A stretch of 64,000 nt of DNA from Anas platyrhynchos. Taxonomy: Eukaryota > Chordata > Aves > Anseriformes > Anatidae. The stretch is from NCBI RefSeq assembly GCF_047663525.1, contig NC_092601.1, positions 19,938,001 to 20,002,000 on the forward strand, read 5' to 3'. Every line of letters starts with the position of its first letter. Positions within the stretch are counted from its first letter, which is position 1. The notes under the pieces are model-generated. The model saw only the letters and a program-made list of their open reading frames with translations, did no database searches and was not told the origin of the DNA. Of the stretch, positions 1 to 14,400 are shown one piece after another. The position numbers and the translations under genes are program-made.

Positions 1-3000
1 GCTGCTATACCATGGCCTTATTCTGAGCTGCGGTGGGTCTTCACAACAGACCTTGCCATCCTGAAGCAGTAGGAAGCTTCCCACTTCTGGTCAGATGACC
101 TCTGCTGTTATTATTTGTCTCAAAAAACCTCCATCTGTGTTCTCCAGTGTGAAGGGCCAACGCATTCACCTGCTGTCCGTGTTGTCTGTATTTAGCATGC
201 TGTCCGCCATTGCTTCAACTTCTTGCTGCTCCTAGCACATCACTTTCCAGCTTCTGCACACGCACAGTGACCGGGTAAGCAATGTGGAAACTGGGTTGTT
301 CAGGGTTACTCTTTGCTGATCACAGAACAGCAACTAGGGGAGCCAAGCAGCTTCCTTATTTGAGCAAGAGCTTCACACCACAGCCAAAGCCACAGTAGAG
401 CATGGAATCCCCCAGTCCCTACATTTTGTAGGAACAGCCTTCAGATTCCTCTTCTTGCTGAGCATTGTAAAAGTTTACCAGTGCTGATTTGGATGCAGAT
501 GTACTGATGTGACGTGATTTCATTGCATTAGTCCCTGGACTCTAGTGGAGCCAATAACCCTGTGTTTTGGCCTTTTTAGCCTCAAATAAAATAGCTGCTA
601 CCTTCTGCCACTTTACTGTGAACTCTTACCAGCTTCAGGGCAAAACCACAGCTTCCAGCAATAGGGACAGTCCCAGGATGGTTTCAAGAAGTCTTCTAGC
701 TTCCCTGTGCAGAAATGTATTTTGAATTTTTGGAAACATTGGTTACTTTGGAAGAGTCTGTTTCCATGAAAACCTTGCTTATCTCCAGTGTTGTTAATAT
801 GCCTCAATGTATTGCAAGGTGCTTCTCATAAACTCTGCTTGTTTGTCCATCCCGCATACCTATTCCACTTTTTCTCCTAAGGACATAGTATGTCCCTGCC
901 AGTGATGTGAGGAGCAGCCAGTTGTGGTAGGACTTCATGGTCTGTGGGTTTGGGAGTGAGCCAGCAACACTACTGGACTCTGTACATGCCATGCGATCAT
1001 CTGTAGCTTGTGACTTGCCACATGGAGGCAGCATGCAGCACAAGCCATTAGCTTTTGCTTTGAAAGTGTTTCCACACTTGCAAGTTGAAAGTAGCTGGTG
1101 TGTTTATCACCCTATTAGAGATACCAAAAGCTGTGCAAGGTACACGGGATTGCTCTACCCAGCCCAGGGCGTGGAAGGCCTGCTGCAAAAACTTGTGGCC
1201 AGGCAGTGTGGGTGTGGCACCCTGATTCTTGACAGCTGTGATAAAACAAAGATTCAAGAGGCTCAGGTGGGGCTCTTGCCATGAAAAGCCATATGCCAGC
1301 AGCAAGCTGTGATGTTGGTGCATCACAGGAAGCAAACAGGATATGCTGATGGATGTTGTCCCTAAATGGGTCAGTTTCTGCTAACCTGCATGAAAGGAAC
1401 AGGGAGCTCTGCCAGCACTAGTGACTCAGGGGAACACTGTGAGAGCATGTGGACTTCCTGACCTCATGCAGGGTCAATGTCATTTGTAAGCACAAACACA
1501 GGGTATGGCCTGAAGTGACTCAGGACCAGCCTGAGACTGGCTGTGATAGGAGACGGAGGAGAGGCTGGGATACATCAGCTGAACAGACATGAAAAGGCTG
1601 ATGCTCAGTTTGTGAAGCTGCAGGAGCCCAGCTGTGGGATGTAGCTCTGATAAACGTTTTTGGGGAGGGGCTGTCTTGTGGGGAATCCAGAGGGATCCAC
1701 GATCTCTGAGGAAGGTGGTGTGGAAGATATCTCAGAGGGAACATACTTTACTGTAGGTTGAATGTACACCAGTCAGGATCCAGTGTAGTAAAGCGAGAAG
1801 AGGGTTCTGGGCACGTCCTTCATGGTGCAGATGAGGGTGATGGGTCTGAGGCTGAGCAGAGCTGTAGGTTTCTGTTCCAGATGGTCCGAGTGAGTTCACA
1901 GGCGCAGTCATTCCTGTTTCTGCTTACCAGCATATATCTGGTGATTTCCTAAGAGAAGATACATGCCTCTGTGTGCTCCCCTCCGTGTGAGCAAGATGTA
2001 CGTAGTTACAGCTCTGTGAAGGTAAGCCCTTTTCCTCTGGCAGGAGTCAAAGCAATGTTCTCCTACTACAGCCTTCATGGAGAAGGTGTTTAAGCTTAAT
2101 GCATGTTGGGGGAAAATAGAGGCTGAGCCCAATGTTGGTGGCTGTAAAGAAACGATCAGCAAAGGCAGAAGGGAGCCAGGAGGGCAGGGTGCTGGGGTCT
2201 GTGTGGGTGGCACTCAGCATTCCCCAGACTAAGAGCAATGTACTCCTCTGTGCAGCATCCTGTGTCAGCTCACAGGCCAACATCTGGGGCTTTGTTGTTT
2301 TTAAACCTGCTGCTTTGCTGACTAACACCTCCGCATTCTGCCTGGCTCATTCATATTTTACCCCATTTCCTGAGCTTTGAGGTGGTTTCTTCTATTGCTT
2401 TCCCTTCCAGTAGAACACTGTTACTCAGGCTTCAGCTGTTCTCCTGTCATTTTTGACTCATTGCTTATGGTAATTCATGATTATCTCTCTCCTAAATGTC
2501 ACCAGCCAGTAAAGATGTCTTTGACTCTAGAATTATAATACCTGGTCTTTATCTTTGAGGATACTTTGGATGTTGTTTTAATTCCACTGTGACAAGAATA
2601 AAATACAAAGGTAGTACTGATTGTGCAGATACTTTCCCCACGTCATGAACTTGACAACTGGAAGTGTCACTAACTCTCTCTTCTAGAGAAAGGAATTGTT
2701 AGTTCTAATTGTTATTTCCTTTGTATTTTTTCTTTCTGATAGATACATATAGATGTTGTCCTTCTTCCAGTCATGATAAAATGATTGTCTCATCAATAAC
2801 TCTACCAGAATCTAGCAAAACCTTCCATGGTATGCCCTTTATACTTGCTGTTTGTTGGATATAGCTACTGCAGGCTGTGCTGAGGTTACAGCTGAGTGCA
2901 AGTAGTTGCCTTGTATCTTGAATCAACATAAACCCATGACAACTGACAATCTTCAGGTCTAAATGCTTTACTTTAGCTGCTCTGAAGTACCATGGAACCT

Positions 3001-5446
3001 CAGGCATCTCCTGAGGTGCAGGGCAGACAGTGCAGAGTACCTCTAGAGCAGTATGTTCTTGGAGATGATCACTGCATGGTGAGACCACTGACTTGCTTCA
3101 TTCAGGTGATAACAGGTTATCAGGGCTTCTGGAGATGCTGCATTTATATCCTACATCATTCCAGGTTGGATAGAGAGAATACAGCCACTGAGAGACCTGG
3201 TGGTTCACACTGTGCTGGGCTTCCCAGGACTGAAGAGGTAAGCATCTCACAAGGATCACAGAAGGTAAGCTGTACAGATCTAAATTTTGGCAGTCACTGA
3301 GAGATAAACTTCCTTAAATTAAAATGAACTGTTTTAAACAATTTCTAGCTGCCACTGTTTCCCTTTCTCAGATCTAACAACTTACCTTCAAACCTGCTTC
3401 TGCTTCTGTGCCCCTAGACAATAAACATCTCAGTGCCCCTGGATCACCCTTGGTTGTGAGAGGGGGAACAGGTGTCTTGGACCATTCAGGCCAGGGATGG
3501 TGTCTCTTGACTATGCTTGCCAGGTAGCTGCTGTTAACTGTGCTCGTCAATGTGCCAGTTGTATATTGATACAATATGCATGCAGAGGATCCTGTTCATG
3601 CATCACCTACAAGCATGGCATCAGGCCTGAACTTCTAGAAAAGGTTTGTCCCAGCAGATGCTGCCTATGGGTTGTAGATGTTGTTACTGCTGCGAATAGT
3701 GTGGCATAGTGCAGGGTCAAGTAGGCTGTGAAACTAAGTTAAACACTTTGCAGGCAGTCAGTAATACCTTTCAGTTATGAGGTGAGAAGGCCAGGACAGT
3801 GGTAAAGTTTTTGCTCCATGGTTAGACAGGACTCTCCAAATTATGCTAGCACTGTAATTTGTGCAGCAGAAGGAGGAAGGGACAGCATTATGTGACAGAG
3901 ATTGTCCTGCAGGCACAAACCATGCTACTTCTAAAACATGCAATAATAAGCATTTGATATTACAGAGCTAATTTTCAGAACAATAATACTGGTGGTACTC
4001 TTACAACCACACCTGCCTTATGAATTTATTTTTGCATTTAAACACTTGTATTTTTCCTCAAACTTAACTCATTAAAATGAAAAAATCATGCATTGCTTTA
4101 ATATTTTCTTTATAACTGATTAGGCTGCAATTATTCTGTATTCTTCTTCTGGGAATATCCCCCTGTAGAAAGATATCTCTCCTTGTTCCTCCCTATATAT
4201 CAACGTAGAAATCCGAGAGCTGCTCATTTGTATTGTTATTAACAGTTACCTCATGGTTTTATATTCATTGCTCTAGACTGGGATTGGCAGCCATTTGAGG
4301 ATGGGGTTCTCCTTTTCAAGATATCATATATGCTGGTAGCAGTAAGCTCCTGATTATTTTTTTCAAATACCTTATCAGTACATAAGAGACAGCTGCTACT
4401 ACTGAATGTGGACCCGGGACCTTCTGTCATTAGCATCTGACAATCTCATACTCTCTATGGTTTGTGATTGCTGCCTCCTGGTCTACATGAGAGATGGGGT
4501 TTATTCTGTTTCTAACCTATCATAAGATTGTTTTGTATGTAGACCAACCAGCCATGACTCTTCTGTATCTTTGGTTTCCCGTTATGGTTAGCAGAGCCTT
4601 GGGTTCTGGGTGTGAGCTGGCCCCTGCTGGCAGAGCATCTGCTGCTGTGCTATACCAAGTCTTTGCATCTCCTGCTGCTGCATGGTGGGTACATGTTTTT
4701 TAGCTCAGCAGGTCTTGAAGGCTGAACACACAGCATAGGCCCCCTGCACCCAGCTATTTTATGCCCACTTCACTGCTGCTGTCTCCTTGGATTGTTCCAG
4801 CTACTTGATCCTCAACCTCCTGCCACCTGACTATGCTATATGTGCTGAGTCCTGTTCATAGTGCTGTTCCAATTCCTTTCTCCCTTGCCCAGGGGCACAA
4901 GGAGTATGCATTGTCTCCTTTAGCCCCGCTTGATGTGCTAAGAATAGACCATCTTCCCTCAGTGGTTGCCTTGCAATCTGCAGACCTCCAGCCCAGCTAT
5001 GAGCTGCAGGCATGGAGTTAGGGCAGGGAGAGGCATGGACCCACCACCTGTGCAGGAGCCAGACCACCTCCCTGCCTGTGGTGTGAGAGTTGTGCTGCCA
5101 TCCTGGTCTCATGGGCCATTTTAGAGACAGGTGGTAGCAGACCAAAGCAGTACTTGGGTGCCTCAGATGTGGTACATACTGTACTATTTGGTCAGGTTTA
5201 ACCATTTAATGCCTTGACACTGATACCTCACCACTGCAAGCCACTAACTTAATCAGCCCCACTAGTGACCTTTTAGCTCTAAGGTTTGTGAGTTTGTTTT
5301 ATCTACTCTCCCACCTTTTTCTCACATAAGAGTAAGAGAGCAGAGCAATACAGTCATAAATGGTGTGTGGGTGTTTGGACCTGAATTCATTGCCTCCTCT
5401 GTGCTCACCACATCCTTCTATCGGCACAGTAATACTGATACAGTGC
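1..5446. other. Intergenic sequence upstream of IL21R, no gene identified
   Basis: There are only short open frames of chance length in all six frames. In human the IL21R neighbour on this side is IL4R, but no long IL4R-like cytoplasmic exon is present, so any IL4R coding region must lie beyond the window. An AATAAA at 585-590 could be a poly(A) signal of an off-window gene but has no support. One possible minus-strand exon is noted in the findings. Confidence 0.5.
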
Positions 5447-5656
5447 TGACGTCAACTGCCATCTATCACTGTATATTCCAATACACTGCAGCTCCCGGCT
5501 GCACACAAGTAGGCTTTACTCTGACTCAGTGCTGATGAAAGACACCTGCTTTCCAGCTCCCGCACATGCAGTGTCTGCACTCACAGTAGTGATTTAGCCA
5601 GGCCTGCCGTGAAGATGTTGAAGGGCTGAAATGGACAGCTGAAAGGACGGGGCAAG
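5447..5656 (+). promoter_or_regulatory. Possible IL21R promoter and untranslated first exon
   Basis: IL21R must have an exon upstream of 8424. This stretch has a full CRE (5447-5454), a TATA-like TGTATATT at about 5470, an AP-1 site TGACTCA at 5522-5528, and an AAG/GTAATG splice-donor-like site at 5656/5657, in that order. The order is promoter-like, but the motifs are short and could be chance. Confidence 0.25.
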
Positions 5657-8423
5657 GTAATGTCCATGTTCCCATCAAGTTTCCCTGCTGCCAGTTTGTT
5701 ACTGCTTGATATCTGTGACTTCATTGTAAATCTTTCCTGTCGCTGACGTGGCCCTGTGTCCCTGTTGCTTTAGCTTTGTGATTAGGTGGCAGTGTACGTT
5801 GATAATGAAGTTTTCAAGAAGAAAGCTTGCTTTTGTGTTTAGCTGGTGGACAGAGAGACTTCCCCAGGCCTTCCACTCCTTTTACGTGGTTATAACTGTG
5901 ACATTTATTTTCTCATGCTTGGAAATATCAAAATTATTTTTTTTCTTACTTCACATAAACTAGACTCTTAGATTCTTTATCCTGTGGAAATTTGACAAGT
6001 GCATATAGTTCCTGGACACATTTCAAATTGTGAGCTTAGACTGTATCCATGTTTGGCAGCTTGTAGTACCCTGCTTCCAGAACCTTAGCAAAATAATCTT
6101 AAATGAAAAAAAATAATCCAATCCTTCCTCTGCTGAAGAAGAGGCAGCGAAATGTCTGTCTTGGCTTACAGGGAGGCCAAGACGGTGGTGCGTGGCAATC
6201 TCAAACCAACAATATTGAGACTGGGCTTCTGCAGCTGGTCACAGCACTAAGGGGACACTATTTCACTCCACAGTCCTAGAGCTGATGCTGGGTTACTGTC
6301 TGTGAAAGAGCATGAAGGCCTGAAGAGGAACAGCAGTAGCACTGGGAATTCTGCATTTTATTGGCTCATCTGAGCAGGGTGCTGGCATCCTAGGCAGTGG
6401 GATCCCTGAATATTGCCAGTACAACAATTATTTTCTTGGCATTCTGCTGGTAGAAAGATGATTTTAAAAGGTAATTGACAATTGCATAGCCCTGACTCTA
6501 GGACTGGTGACTTCTGGGCCTGTTCTGGACTCAGTGACCTGTTCATTTGGCACAGCTCTTCTATGAACATGCTGCAAGAAACAGAGCTCTTGATGCTAAG
6601 AGGTCATGAGCAGGTGCTGCATCAGCTGAGGGGGAGGTTGCCCATCTCCAAGGTGGTTGTTTTCATGATGCAGCCAGTCTTAGCATGGAGTTGGGTGAGC
6701 ATGTTTCAGGTGGCATGATAATAGGGTGTCTTTCTCAAGGGAATAAGCCAAATTAACTTAGAGAAGAGTTGTGGATAAATGCATGGGAGCATGGGTGTGG
6801 TTCAGCAGTGGGCTGTGCAGCAGGCAAGAGAGACTAGCAGGGTGGATGGGGCTCCGTGCTGAACCAGAGCAACCATTTCATTTGGCAAAGGTGTTGGAAG
6901 GGAAGAAGTGGCAGCAGCAGCAGGACTGAGGTGCTGTCACCATGGCACGTTTGTGGAGCCTCCTGAGTGAGCCCTGCTGATCTCATCTGTATGCTGTGGT
7001 GCCTTGAGAGCAAGTCTCAGTGCTCACATGGGTCTAAAGGGGCTTTTTGGTAGCTGCTAAATTTATTTTGCTTTCGTTATTTGAGTAAATCTGGAAAATT
7101 TTTAAACACCACAAATATTCCCCAAGTAGGAGAGGCCTCACTGGCATTCTCTCTGCTGAGTGACTGGGTGTTTGCTGCTAGTAGTAGGGGAGGTGCAGGC
7201 ACCCCAGGACTTGCACCAGGCCCTGATAGAAGCACTCTGGTAACTGCAGCTTGCTGCTCATTCTTCACCCCTTACCTTTTTCACAGTTGCTTCTCTGCAA
7301 CCCAGTGAGTTTTTCAGGGCTCTAGGACTTGTTGCTTGCAAGCGTGGCTTGCAGCCAGCAGAGGGGCTCCTGTGGGTTCAGTCACCAACTCTTGCTGCTC
7401 TGTGGCAGGGCACGTGGACCCTCCTTTTTGTCTGTGCATCCTTGCAACTTGCTCCAATAGAATTATGTCCCAAAGCAGATTGTTTCTCCAAAGCCTTGTC
7501 CCTGTGTAGCCTAGCCCATTTCAGAACACTGTGCTGAAACCTGTAGTGGGTACCAACAGACAATACTCTGTAGGGAGTTCATTTTAATTCGTTCTGTACA
7601 TATCTGTGTATTTCTATAAAAGTTAAATACTGTGAAAACAGCCTTAATACCATGTGGCTTGAGGGCCTGGTCTGGGAGCAGGGGCTGTGGGCTGAGCAGT
7701 CATTTGTATGTGGTGCTGTTTCCTCATGCTATTATAAACACCTGGTTGTCTCATTCTCTGAAGACTTTCCTATAGGTTCTTTTCACCAAAATGTATCAAG
7801 ACAGTCTTCCCCTGAAAAGAGTGCTGTACTTCATTCTCTTCTGTTTCACATGGGAGGCTGTTATTTTTGTTTTATTTAGTCTGCCTTCACGGAGTCCCTT
7901 AACTAGATAATCCATGCTTATTTAATCATGGGAAGGACAAATCGGTGAGTTCTCACAAACATTGCTCAGACACACAATAACATTCAGACTCTTATTGGAC
8001 TAGTTCAGTGTAAAGATGTTTAAGCCACAGCAATGTCACTTCTAGTTGCAAGCCATTTCTAGTTGCAGGAAGCTGATGAAGAAAAAATGGGTTAGCACTT
8101 AACCCAAGTGTCTTCCTGTTGCATGGATAGACTGAAGCTGCAGTCACTTTGCAGCTTTCTTTGAGCACATGCTGCTGGCAAGGAGCAGAGACTTCACTGA
8201 TCTGTTTTATGGCAAGTTGGCAAGACCCCACCCCCTAACTCTTAGTCCATGGGAGAAATGCATATTGGAAAGCTGAGATGCCGTGCCTAAATTAGGCACG
8301 TCACTTTTAGACATGTAAATGAAGGCTAGATTAATTTCACCTCAACCTCCAACACGCATGAGCAGATGGCTGAGCTGAACTCTTCTTTTTTTTGTGTGTG
8401 TGGCTTTTTTTGCTCTTTTCCAG
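5657..8423. other. Non-coding sequence before IL21R coding exon 1
   Basis: No coding signal was seen. If the promoter candidate at 5447 is right this is IL21R intron 1. It contains a perfect 9-bp-arm inverted repeat at 8282-8300. Confidence 0.4.
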
Positions 8424-8498
8424 GACATCCAGTCAGAACCAACATGAGGAACAAACTATGGCTCAAGAGTATTTCCTTCTTCCTTTTATTCCAGTACA
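8424..8498 (+). CDS. IL21R: IL21R exon with start codon and signal peptide
   Basis: A pyrimidine-rich acceptor ends at 8423, so an untranslated exon must lie further upstream. The start ATG is at 8444, 20 nt into the exon. Coding runs to 8498 and ends in phase 1 before a GTAAGT donor. It encodes the hydrophobic signal peptide (MRNKLWLK then ISFFLF). Confidence 0.85.
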
Positions 8499-11400
8499 GT
8501 AAGTTCCCAGATGTATTTTCCTAGGTGTACACTCACAAGCCTTATCTTTTTGGCTGTTAATGTAGGCTCCGCAGAGACACACAGGGCATGATAGTGCCAT
8601 GGGACAACAAGCAGAAAACAGAGTACTAGTGGAGAGGGTTCTGTGGGACAAGGAATTATGGGAAAGTCTTCATGGGGGCAGTGGAGGACGGATGGGAGAG
8701 GTTGCACAGCTGGGCAGAGCTCAGCCAAACTGCATCCCACTCCAGGGAGCAGCATCCATGAGGACATTGTGGAGGTAGTGCCTGCCTTGCACTGAAATGT
8801 CTTCTGGTGAGATGGGCTTTGGGTCGCTACCTGGAACATTTGCCACAGGGAAGGTTTTGGTGGCTGAGAGCTGGGTATCCGTGGGACATATGCCCACTGT
8901 TGGCAGGCCAGCCACAACAGTGGAGTGAACTTCTCTTGCTCTGAACTCCTTTGCTCAGGACTGTGCTGTACAGATGGCCACTGCCTCTTTCTTTATGATT
9001 TTTACCCACCCTCCAAACTTCAGCTTGACTCAGAGCTGACTTTCTAAACATGTCAAGTGGACAGAAAAAGGCAGTGACAAGAGTGCCTGCAGGGAACAGG
9101 TGCAAGTTTAACATTTCACATGCTGCTTCTAGACAGAGCCTTGGACCTGCTCCAAACTTGAATTAGCAGAAAAGATGAATTCAGATGTATCTTTTGCCAT
9201 ACAGGGCCACTGTGATGTCTAGTCTGTATTTTGTGTAATACAAGCCAGGGAATTACCCTGTATAATCTCATTTTGGACCAGACTAGATTTTACTGTTAAA
9301 AGTAAAATCCTTTTTCTTTGTTTCTGAAGCTGCCAAGAATGGAATTCATCCTAGATTTGACTGGGTTATTCTAACATGTAATTATTCCCTTACCAGTAAA
9401 AAGTTCACCTCTTCTAAATTTTGTTAGCAAATTCTTGCATAAAGAGATACGCTTGCAGCTTCCAGCTGCCTGGGAATAGTAGACTCTTAATTAATATCAT
9501 AATAGCATAGAAGAAGGATAATTAGCAATGCTTATTAGCTTATTAATACTTGCTACCATCTCTGAAGGAAAGCAGAGGTATTAGCCCCCTTTTTTACAGA
9601 AGAGTAAAGTAGGCTAAGGAAGAAAAAGTGTCATGTTCTCAACTGAAATAAGAAGTGTCTGTACCAGGGGCCTCAGGAAGCCTGTTGAGGGCTCAAAATG
9701 AAAAGTTAAAATTGAAATGAAACAAAATGAAATTAATGAAAATTTCAGGACAAAATTCTGAAGTCAGAGTGAAATGAAAAAGTCAAAATGAAACAAAATA
9801 ACAACCACATAGTTTGAATCACATGCAGTTTAATAAAACACGTGTACACACTTGGAGCCAGAGTCTGTTGCAAACATCCCCAAACTTCTGTCACCATTCT
9901 ACCTCTTCAGGGATCTCGTACACAAATCTGAGTGTTTTCAGAACTCACTTAGGGAAAGCATTGTGCACCCTGGTGCCATATGACTTGCAAGAAATTTTAT
10001 GGTGAGCAAAGTTGGTGGAAAAGTTGGGCATTGTTTTCCTTTTAATTTACCCTGGCCTGGAATTAGGCTGTACCCTATACTGGACATACCTGCTGTGCGT
10101 TGTTACTGTGAATTCAAATACAACTTGTTTGTGAGGATGTTATTTGATCTGGGGGGTGGAGCAGATGTTTCTGGTCCACAGAACACAGCCACATCTTTTC
10201 TCTTTTAATTTAAAACTACTACCCCTACACTCCGTGTTAGAGAGTCCCTCCCCATCTTTCTTATAAGCTCCCTTTTGCAAGGCTGCAGCAAGGTCTCCCC
10301 AGAGTGCAGCTTCTCTAACTAGGCAAGCAGCAGAAGGGCAAAAGGAGGAAAACTAACGAAAGTATTGGCATCAGAGGATTTGGATGTCTGATGGCTGTGA
10401 ACTAGTATATTCCCATCAGGCCAGGGACAGTCTTGAGAATAAGCAAGGACACATGTAAACAAGGATACATGATTTGATGTAACTACCTTGATACCTTCCC
10501 CTAGACAATGACAATTTTACTCCCATCAAGAAGGGGCAGTATTGTACATGCAAGAGATCAGTTGTAGTAGACATGGTTTGCACTACCATGATATACTACA
10601 TCTCCTACAGGTCTCTCCTCATAGTTATTCCTAGGGTAACATGAGAGGTTTTTGTCAGCCCATGATGCTGTCAAGAAAGGGCTCACCAATGCAGACATTT
10701 CTCACTGCACTGTGGTCTTCCCTGCCTTGAAATTCAGGGAGATAGACTATGTCATGCATAGAAGAATAGTTTTTTTGTACAGCACATCTCAGATGATGAT
10801 GTGTGAAAATTGCTTCTGCAGAATAATTAAAAGCATAAATGCTGTTTTGTGACCACTTACAAACAAGTTAATTTTCTTAATGACCATAGTGTTACTTCTA
10901 CAATTGCCCCTCACATTCTCTTCAGGAGTCTGTTTCAGTTTAAGTGATTGATAAATTGTGCCAATGTAGTATCATAATGATTTATGGAAAATATAATAAC
11001 TAGAAAGCTGCAAAATATTTTTGCCAAAATTCCATGAAAATCTTATTCCAAGTTTATGGAACTGGATGTGAAAAGCATTGATGCTGCAGATATCAAGCTG
11101 TAGAAAACTGTAATCAGAGAGGATGGTAATGAAAGAATTACTAAAATAGCACTTTCAAAATGTGCAAAGTGTAATGAATGGTAGATTGGCAAAGGGCAGT
11201 TCTAAAAATTTAGGAAGTTATGTCATTAAAATGCTTGAATATGCTATTATTTCTGGTTGGGACACCTTGTCTTTTTAATGTGCTACATAAGCTAGGCCTC
11301 TTGCAGAAATAATATGCAACTCTGGTGCCTGTGTAAGAGGAGACAGAGATATGTTTGAAAATCCATTCACTGCTTGGGCATTTTCTGGTATTTCTGCATG

Positions 11401-14400
11401 TAATTTGCTGCAACGGCATTTAAAAAGATTTTTCTTTAACAATTACTTGGCTGTCAATGACTCACCTTCCTGCAGAGATAGAACACACCTGTGCTCCACG
11501 ACTGGAGATTTTCTGGGGTCTGGTTCTCTTCTGATGTAGTAGGAGTCCTGAGGGCTGTGTATGTTGATAAAAAGTTCTGCTTGCTTCAGCATGGAAGCTG
11601 ACATTGTTTTTTCTTTTCAAACCTACAGCTATGTGTTGTGAAAACCTCACTTGTTTTGTGGACTATGTACAGACCCTGTCCTGTATCCTGAGAAATGACC
11701 TGAGTGCCAGTTCATATAACCTTACTGCGACATGGTATGTCTTAGTAGGATGAGGCAGCAGGAACTTCTAACACCGCTATACTGCAGTGATGTCCTTCTG
11801 CTGTCTTCCTTAGGTAGAGTTTTTCCTCCTGCCATGCTGATGTTCAATTTGTACTTCATACTTCAGTTGTCATCTGGCTCCTCCACTAGCAAAGAATCCC
11901 TGGTTCCTGCAGCCAGTGGCTGAGCTGCTTGTTACTGATTGCTACACTGTCTCTGGCGTTGTTTCCTCTCCTTTGTTGGGAGTACCCTGCCCATTACTGC
12001 TTACAATGGGCTGCCACTTTTATGTGCTGGCAAGGGATCATGCAACTTGTCCAAGCTTTGCATAGCTGCTGTTCTGCCCCAGCCAGGAAGTGGGGTGCAG
12101 TTCTGGGCAGTGCAGCTCTAATGGTCAGCTTTTCTTGAAAGCTGTTATTTCCACAAACACTTCAACATCATTTTTCTGTTTCTCTCAGAAAGCTGCTGAG
12201 CTGAGCAAATAGAAAGGGGGAAAAAAAAGTCAGTGTTCAAAGATAATTTTTTATTTGAACATGTTGCCTTTTTTTTTTTTTCCTTATGAATTTCTCATTA
12301 TTTTTCAGTAACAGATTAGTCCAACTACATCGTATAATAGATATGGACTACTTCCTTTGTTTTGTTTTGGTGTTTCAGGGTTCCTGAGGACAATCCAGAA
12401 AACATTGTGGCTGCCTGCAGTCTCCTGCAATTGTCCAGGAACACCAGCCACACACAGTATATGTGCATTGTGGACATGACTGAACTCCTGGCAGATATCA
12501 AAGTGCAGGTTAACGTTACAGAGATGGCTGATAGACGAAATGTTATTTCCAAAGGCTTTTATATGGTACAGAACAGTAAGTACAAAAATGGTGGGCTTGT
12601 TATATATTTCCTGAGTCTATGTCCATCTGCCAGGACAGTCTGGGCACAGAGTGAGCATGTCTGCCAAGGGTGGGGAACTGTGTTCAGTGTGCACTCCTAT
12701 ACACAGGACTCTGTGATTTTACTGCTGTCCCTGTAAACTAAAGAATGTTTTATGCTGGAGGCTAAGCTTACAACTGGCCTAACTGTGCAAGTGACCATGG
12801 CTACATGGAGACCTCCTATGTGATGAGTAGGACAAGGTGCTTTACTTCCCTCATCTCCCAGGAATTATCAGCCCTTGTGATATTTCCTCCTGCTCCGTAG
12901 CTGATGAGAAAGTTCAGAAACAAGCAGCAGAGTCAGGAACAAGGAATATTCAGAGCTGCTGAGGTGTGAGTCTCTGTGCATTGCTCAGGACTGCTCACTC
13001 TGAGAGTATGGCCCACCACCACTGAGGCAGTTATGGTACCTAGTGACTCTGCCTTTCTGATACCATGCTGGGCTATCTCTTGTGTCTTCTGTAATGTAGC
13101 AAAGATTAATACCATCCTGTCTTCACCCACAGTCAAACCACAGCCTCCTTTCAATCTGACTGCTGTGTTCGCAGAGGGTTATAATATTTCTTGGGAAACT
13201 ATCTACCAGAACTCTTTCTACTTTTTGAATGAAGAGCTGGAATATCAGCTGCGTTATAAGAGAAGAACTGACACCTGGGAGGTAAGTGAAATGTCAGTTT
13301 ACCATCAAGTAAGATGTGTCAGCAAAGAGGAGGCCAGCACAAGGAGGACAGGAGCACTAGTGTGGAAGAAGGGTTCTAAGGGTTTTGAAAAGTTTCTCTT
13401 TGCTTGCCTGGATCAAAAACATACAAAACTTACAAAAAAAAAATAAAAAAAAATAAAAATTGCGAGGCAGAAGCTGTTTGAAAGGTACAAGATGCTGTGA
13501 GGAAGACTAGTAGGTCATTTGCTTCTTATGCTGTCCTTCATGGAAGGATCCCCATGGCCACATGCTACTGACCAGCCAGAACATGGTGCCACAGAAATGG
13601 TATGAAAACAGAGGGGATTCCTTTGCAGGGCTCCACACTGTGCATCAGTGAGAGTAATATGGGAGTAGTCACTCCAGCCTCAACTATTTGGTGTTTAATT
13701 GTTCACAGACTCAGAAGACTAAATCGGTTCATGAAGATAAACGGACACTGGTGATCCTGCCACAGGAGCTTCAGGGAAACACTGAGTATGAGTTCCAAGT
13801 GAGAGCCAGACCCCGAGAAGACAGTGGCTACAGTGGATTTTGGAGTGAATGGAGTTCCCCGCTGACACTGAAAACCAGCCCTGCTGGTAGATACTAGCTT
13901 TCCCTGCCCTTCCAGTTGGTCCCCAATGTCAGAGAATGCTTATAGAAATCTAATTAATTAGAGCAAAAGCTAGATAGTAAAGGCAGTCATGTTTGGCTTG
14001 ATTTATGGGTACATGAACCATAAGTTTGGGCAGGTATATGCTGTCTATATTGATCTTACTGGGCTACAAAGCACACTTTACAGCTGTTGTGGTTTAACCC
14101 AGCGGGTAGTTAGCTAAGCACCACCCAGCCATTCACTCACCCCTCACCCACCCCACCCACAGTGGGATGGGGGAGAGAATTGCGGCCGGGGGGGGGGGGG
14201 AGGGGGGGGGGGTAAAAGCTTGTGGATTGAGATAAAGAGAGTTTATTAGGACAGAAAAGAAAGAGAAATAATAATGATAATAGTAATAATATGCACAAAG
14301 CAAGTGATGCACTGTGCAATTGTTCACCACCTGCTAACTGATGCCCAGGCTATCCCTGAGCAGCAGTCCTTCCCTCCACACCGCAGTCAGCCATCCCATA

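Noticed and set aside
1..8000. IL4R coding exons upstream of IL21R, expected from human gene order
   Set aside because: No WSXWS, box 1 or long IL4R-like tail frame is seen on either strand.
12362..12736. 124-codon frame around IL21R exon 3 as a separate gene
   Set aside because: It is the exon plus read-through into both introns. Only 12379-12575 is bounded by splice sites and conserved.
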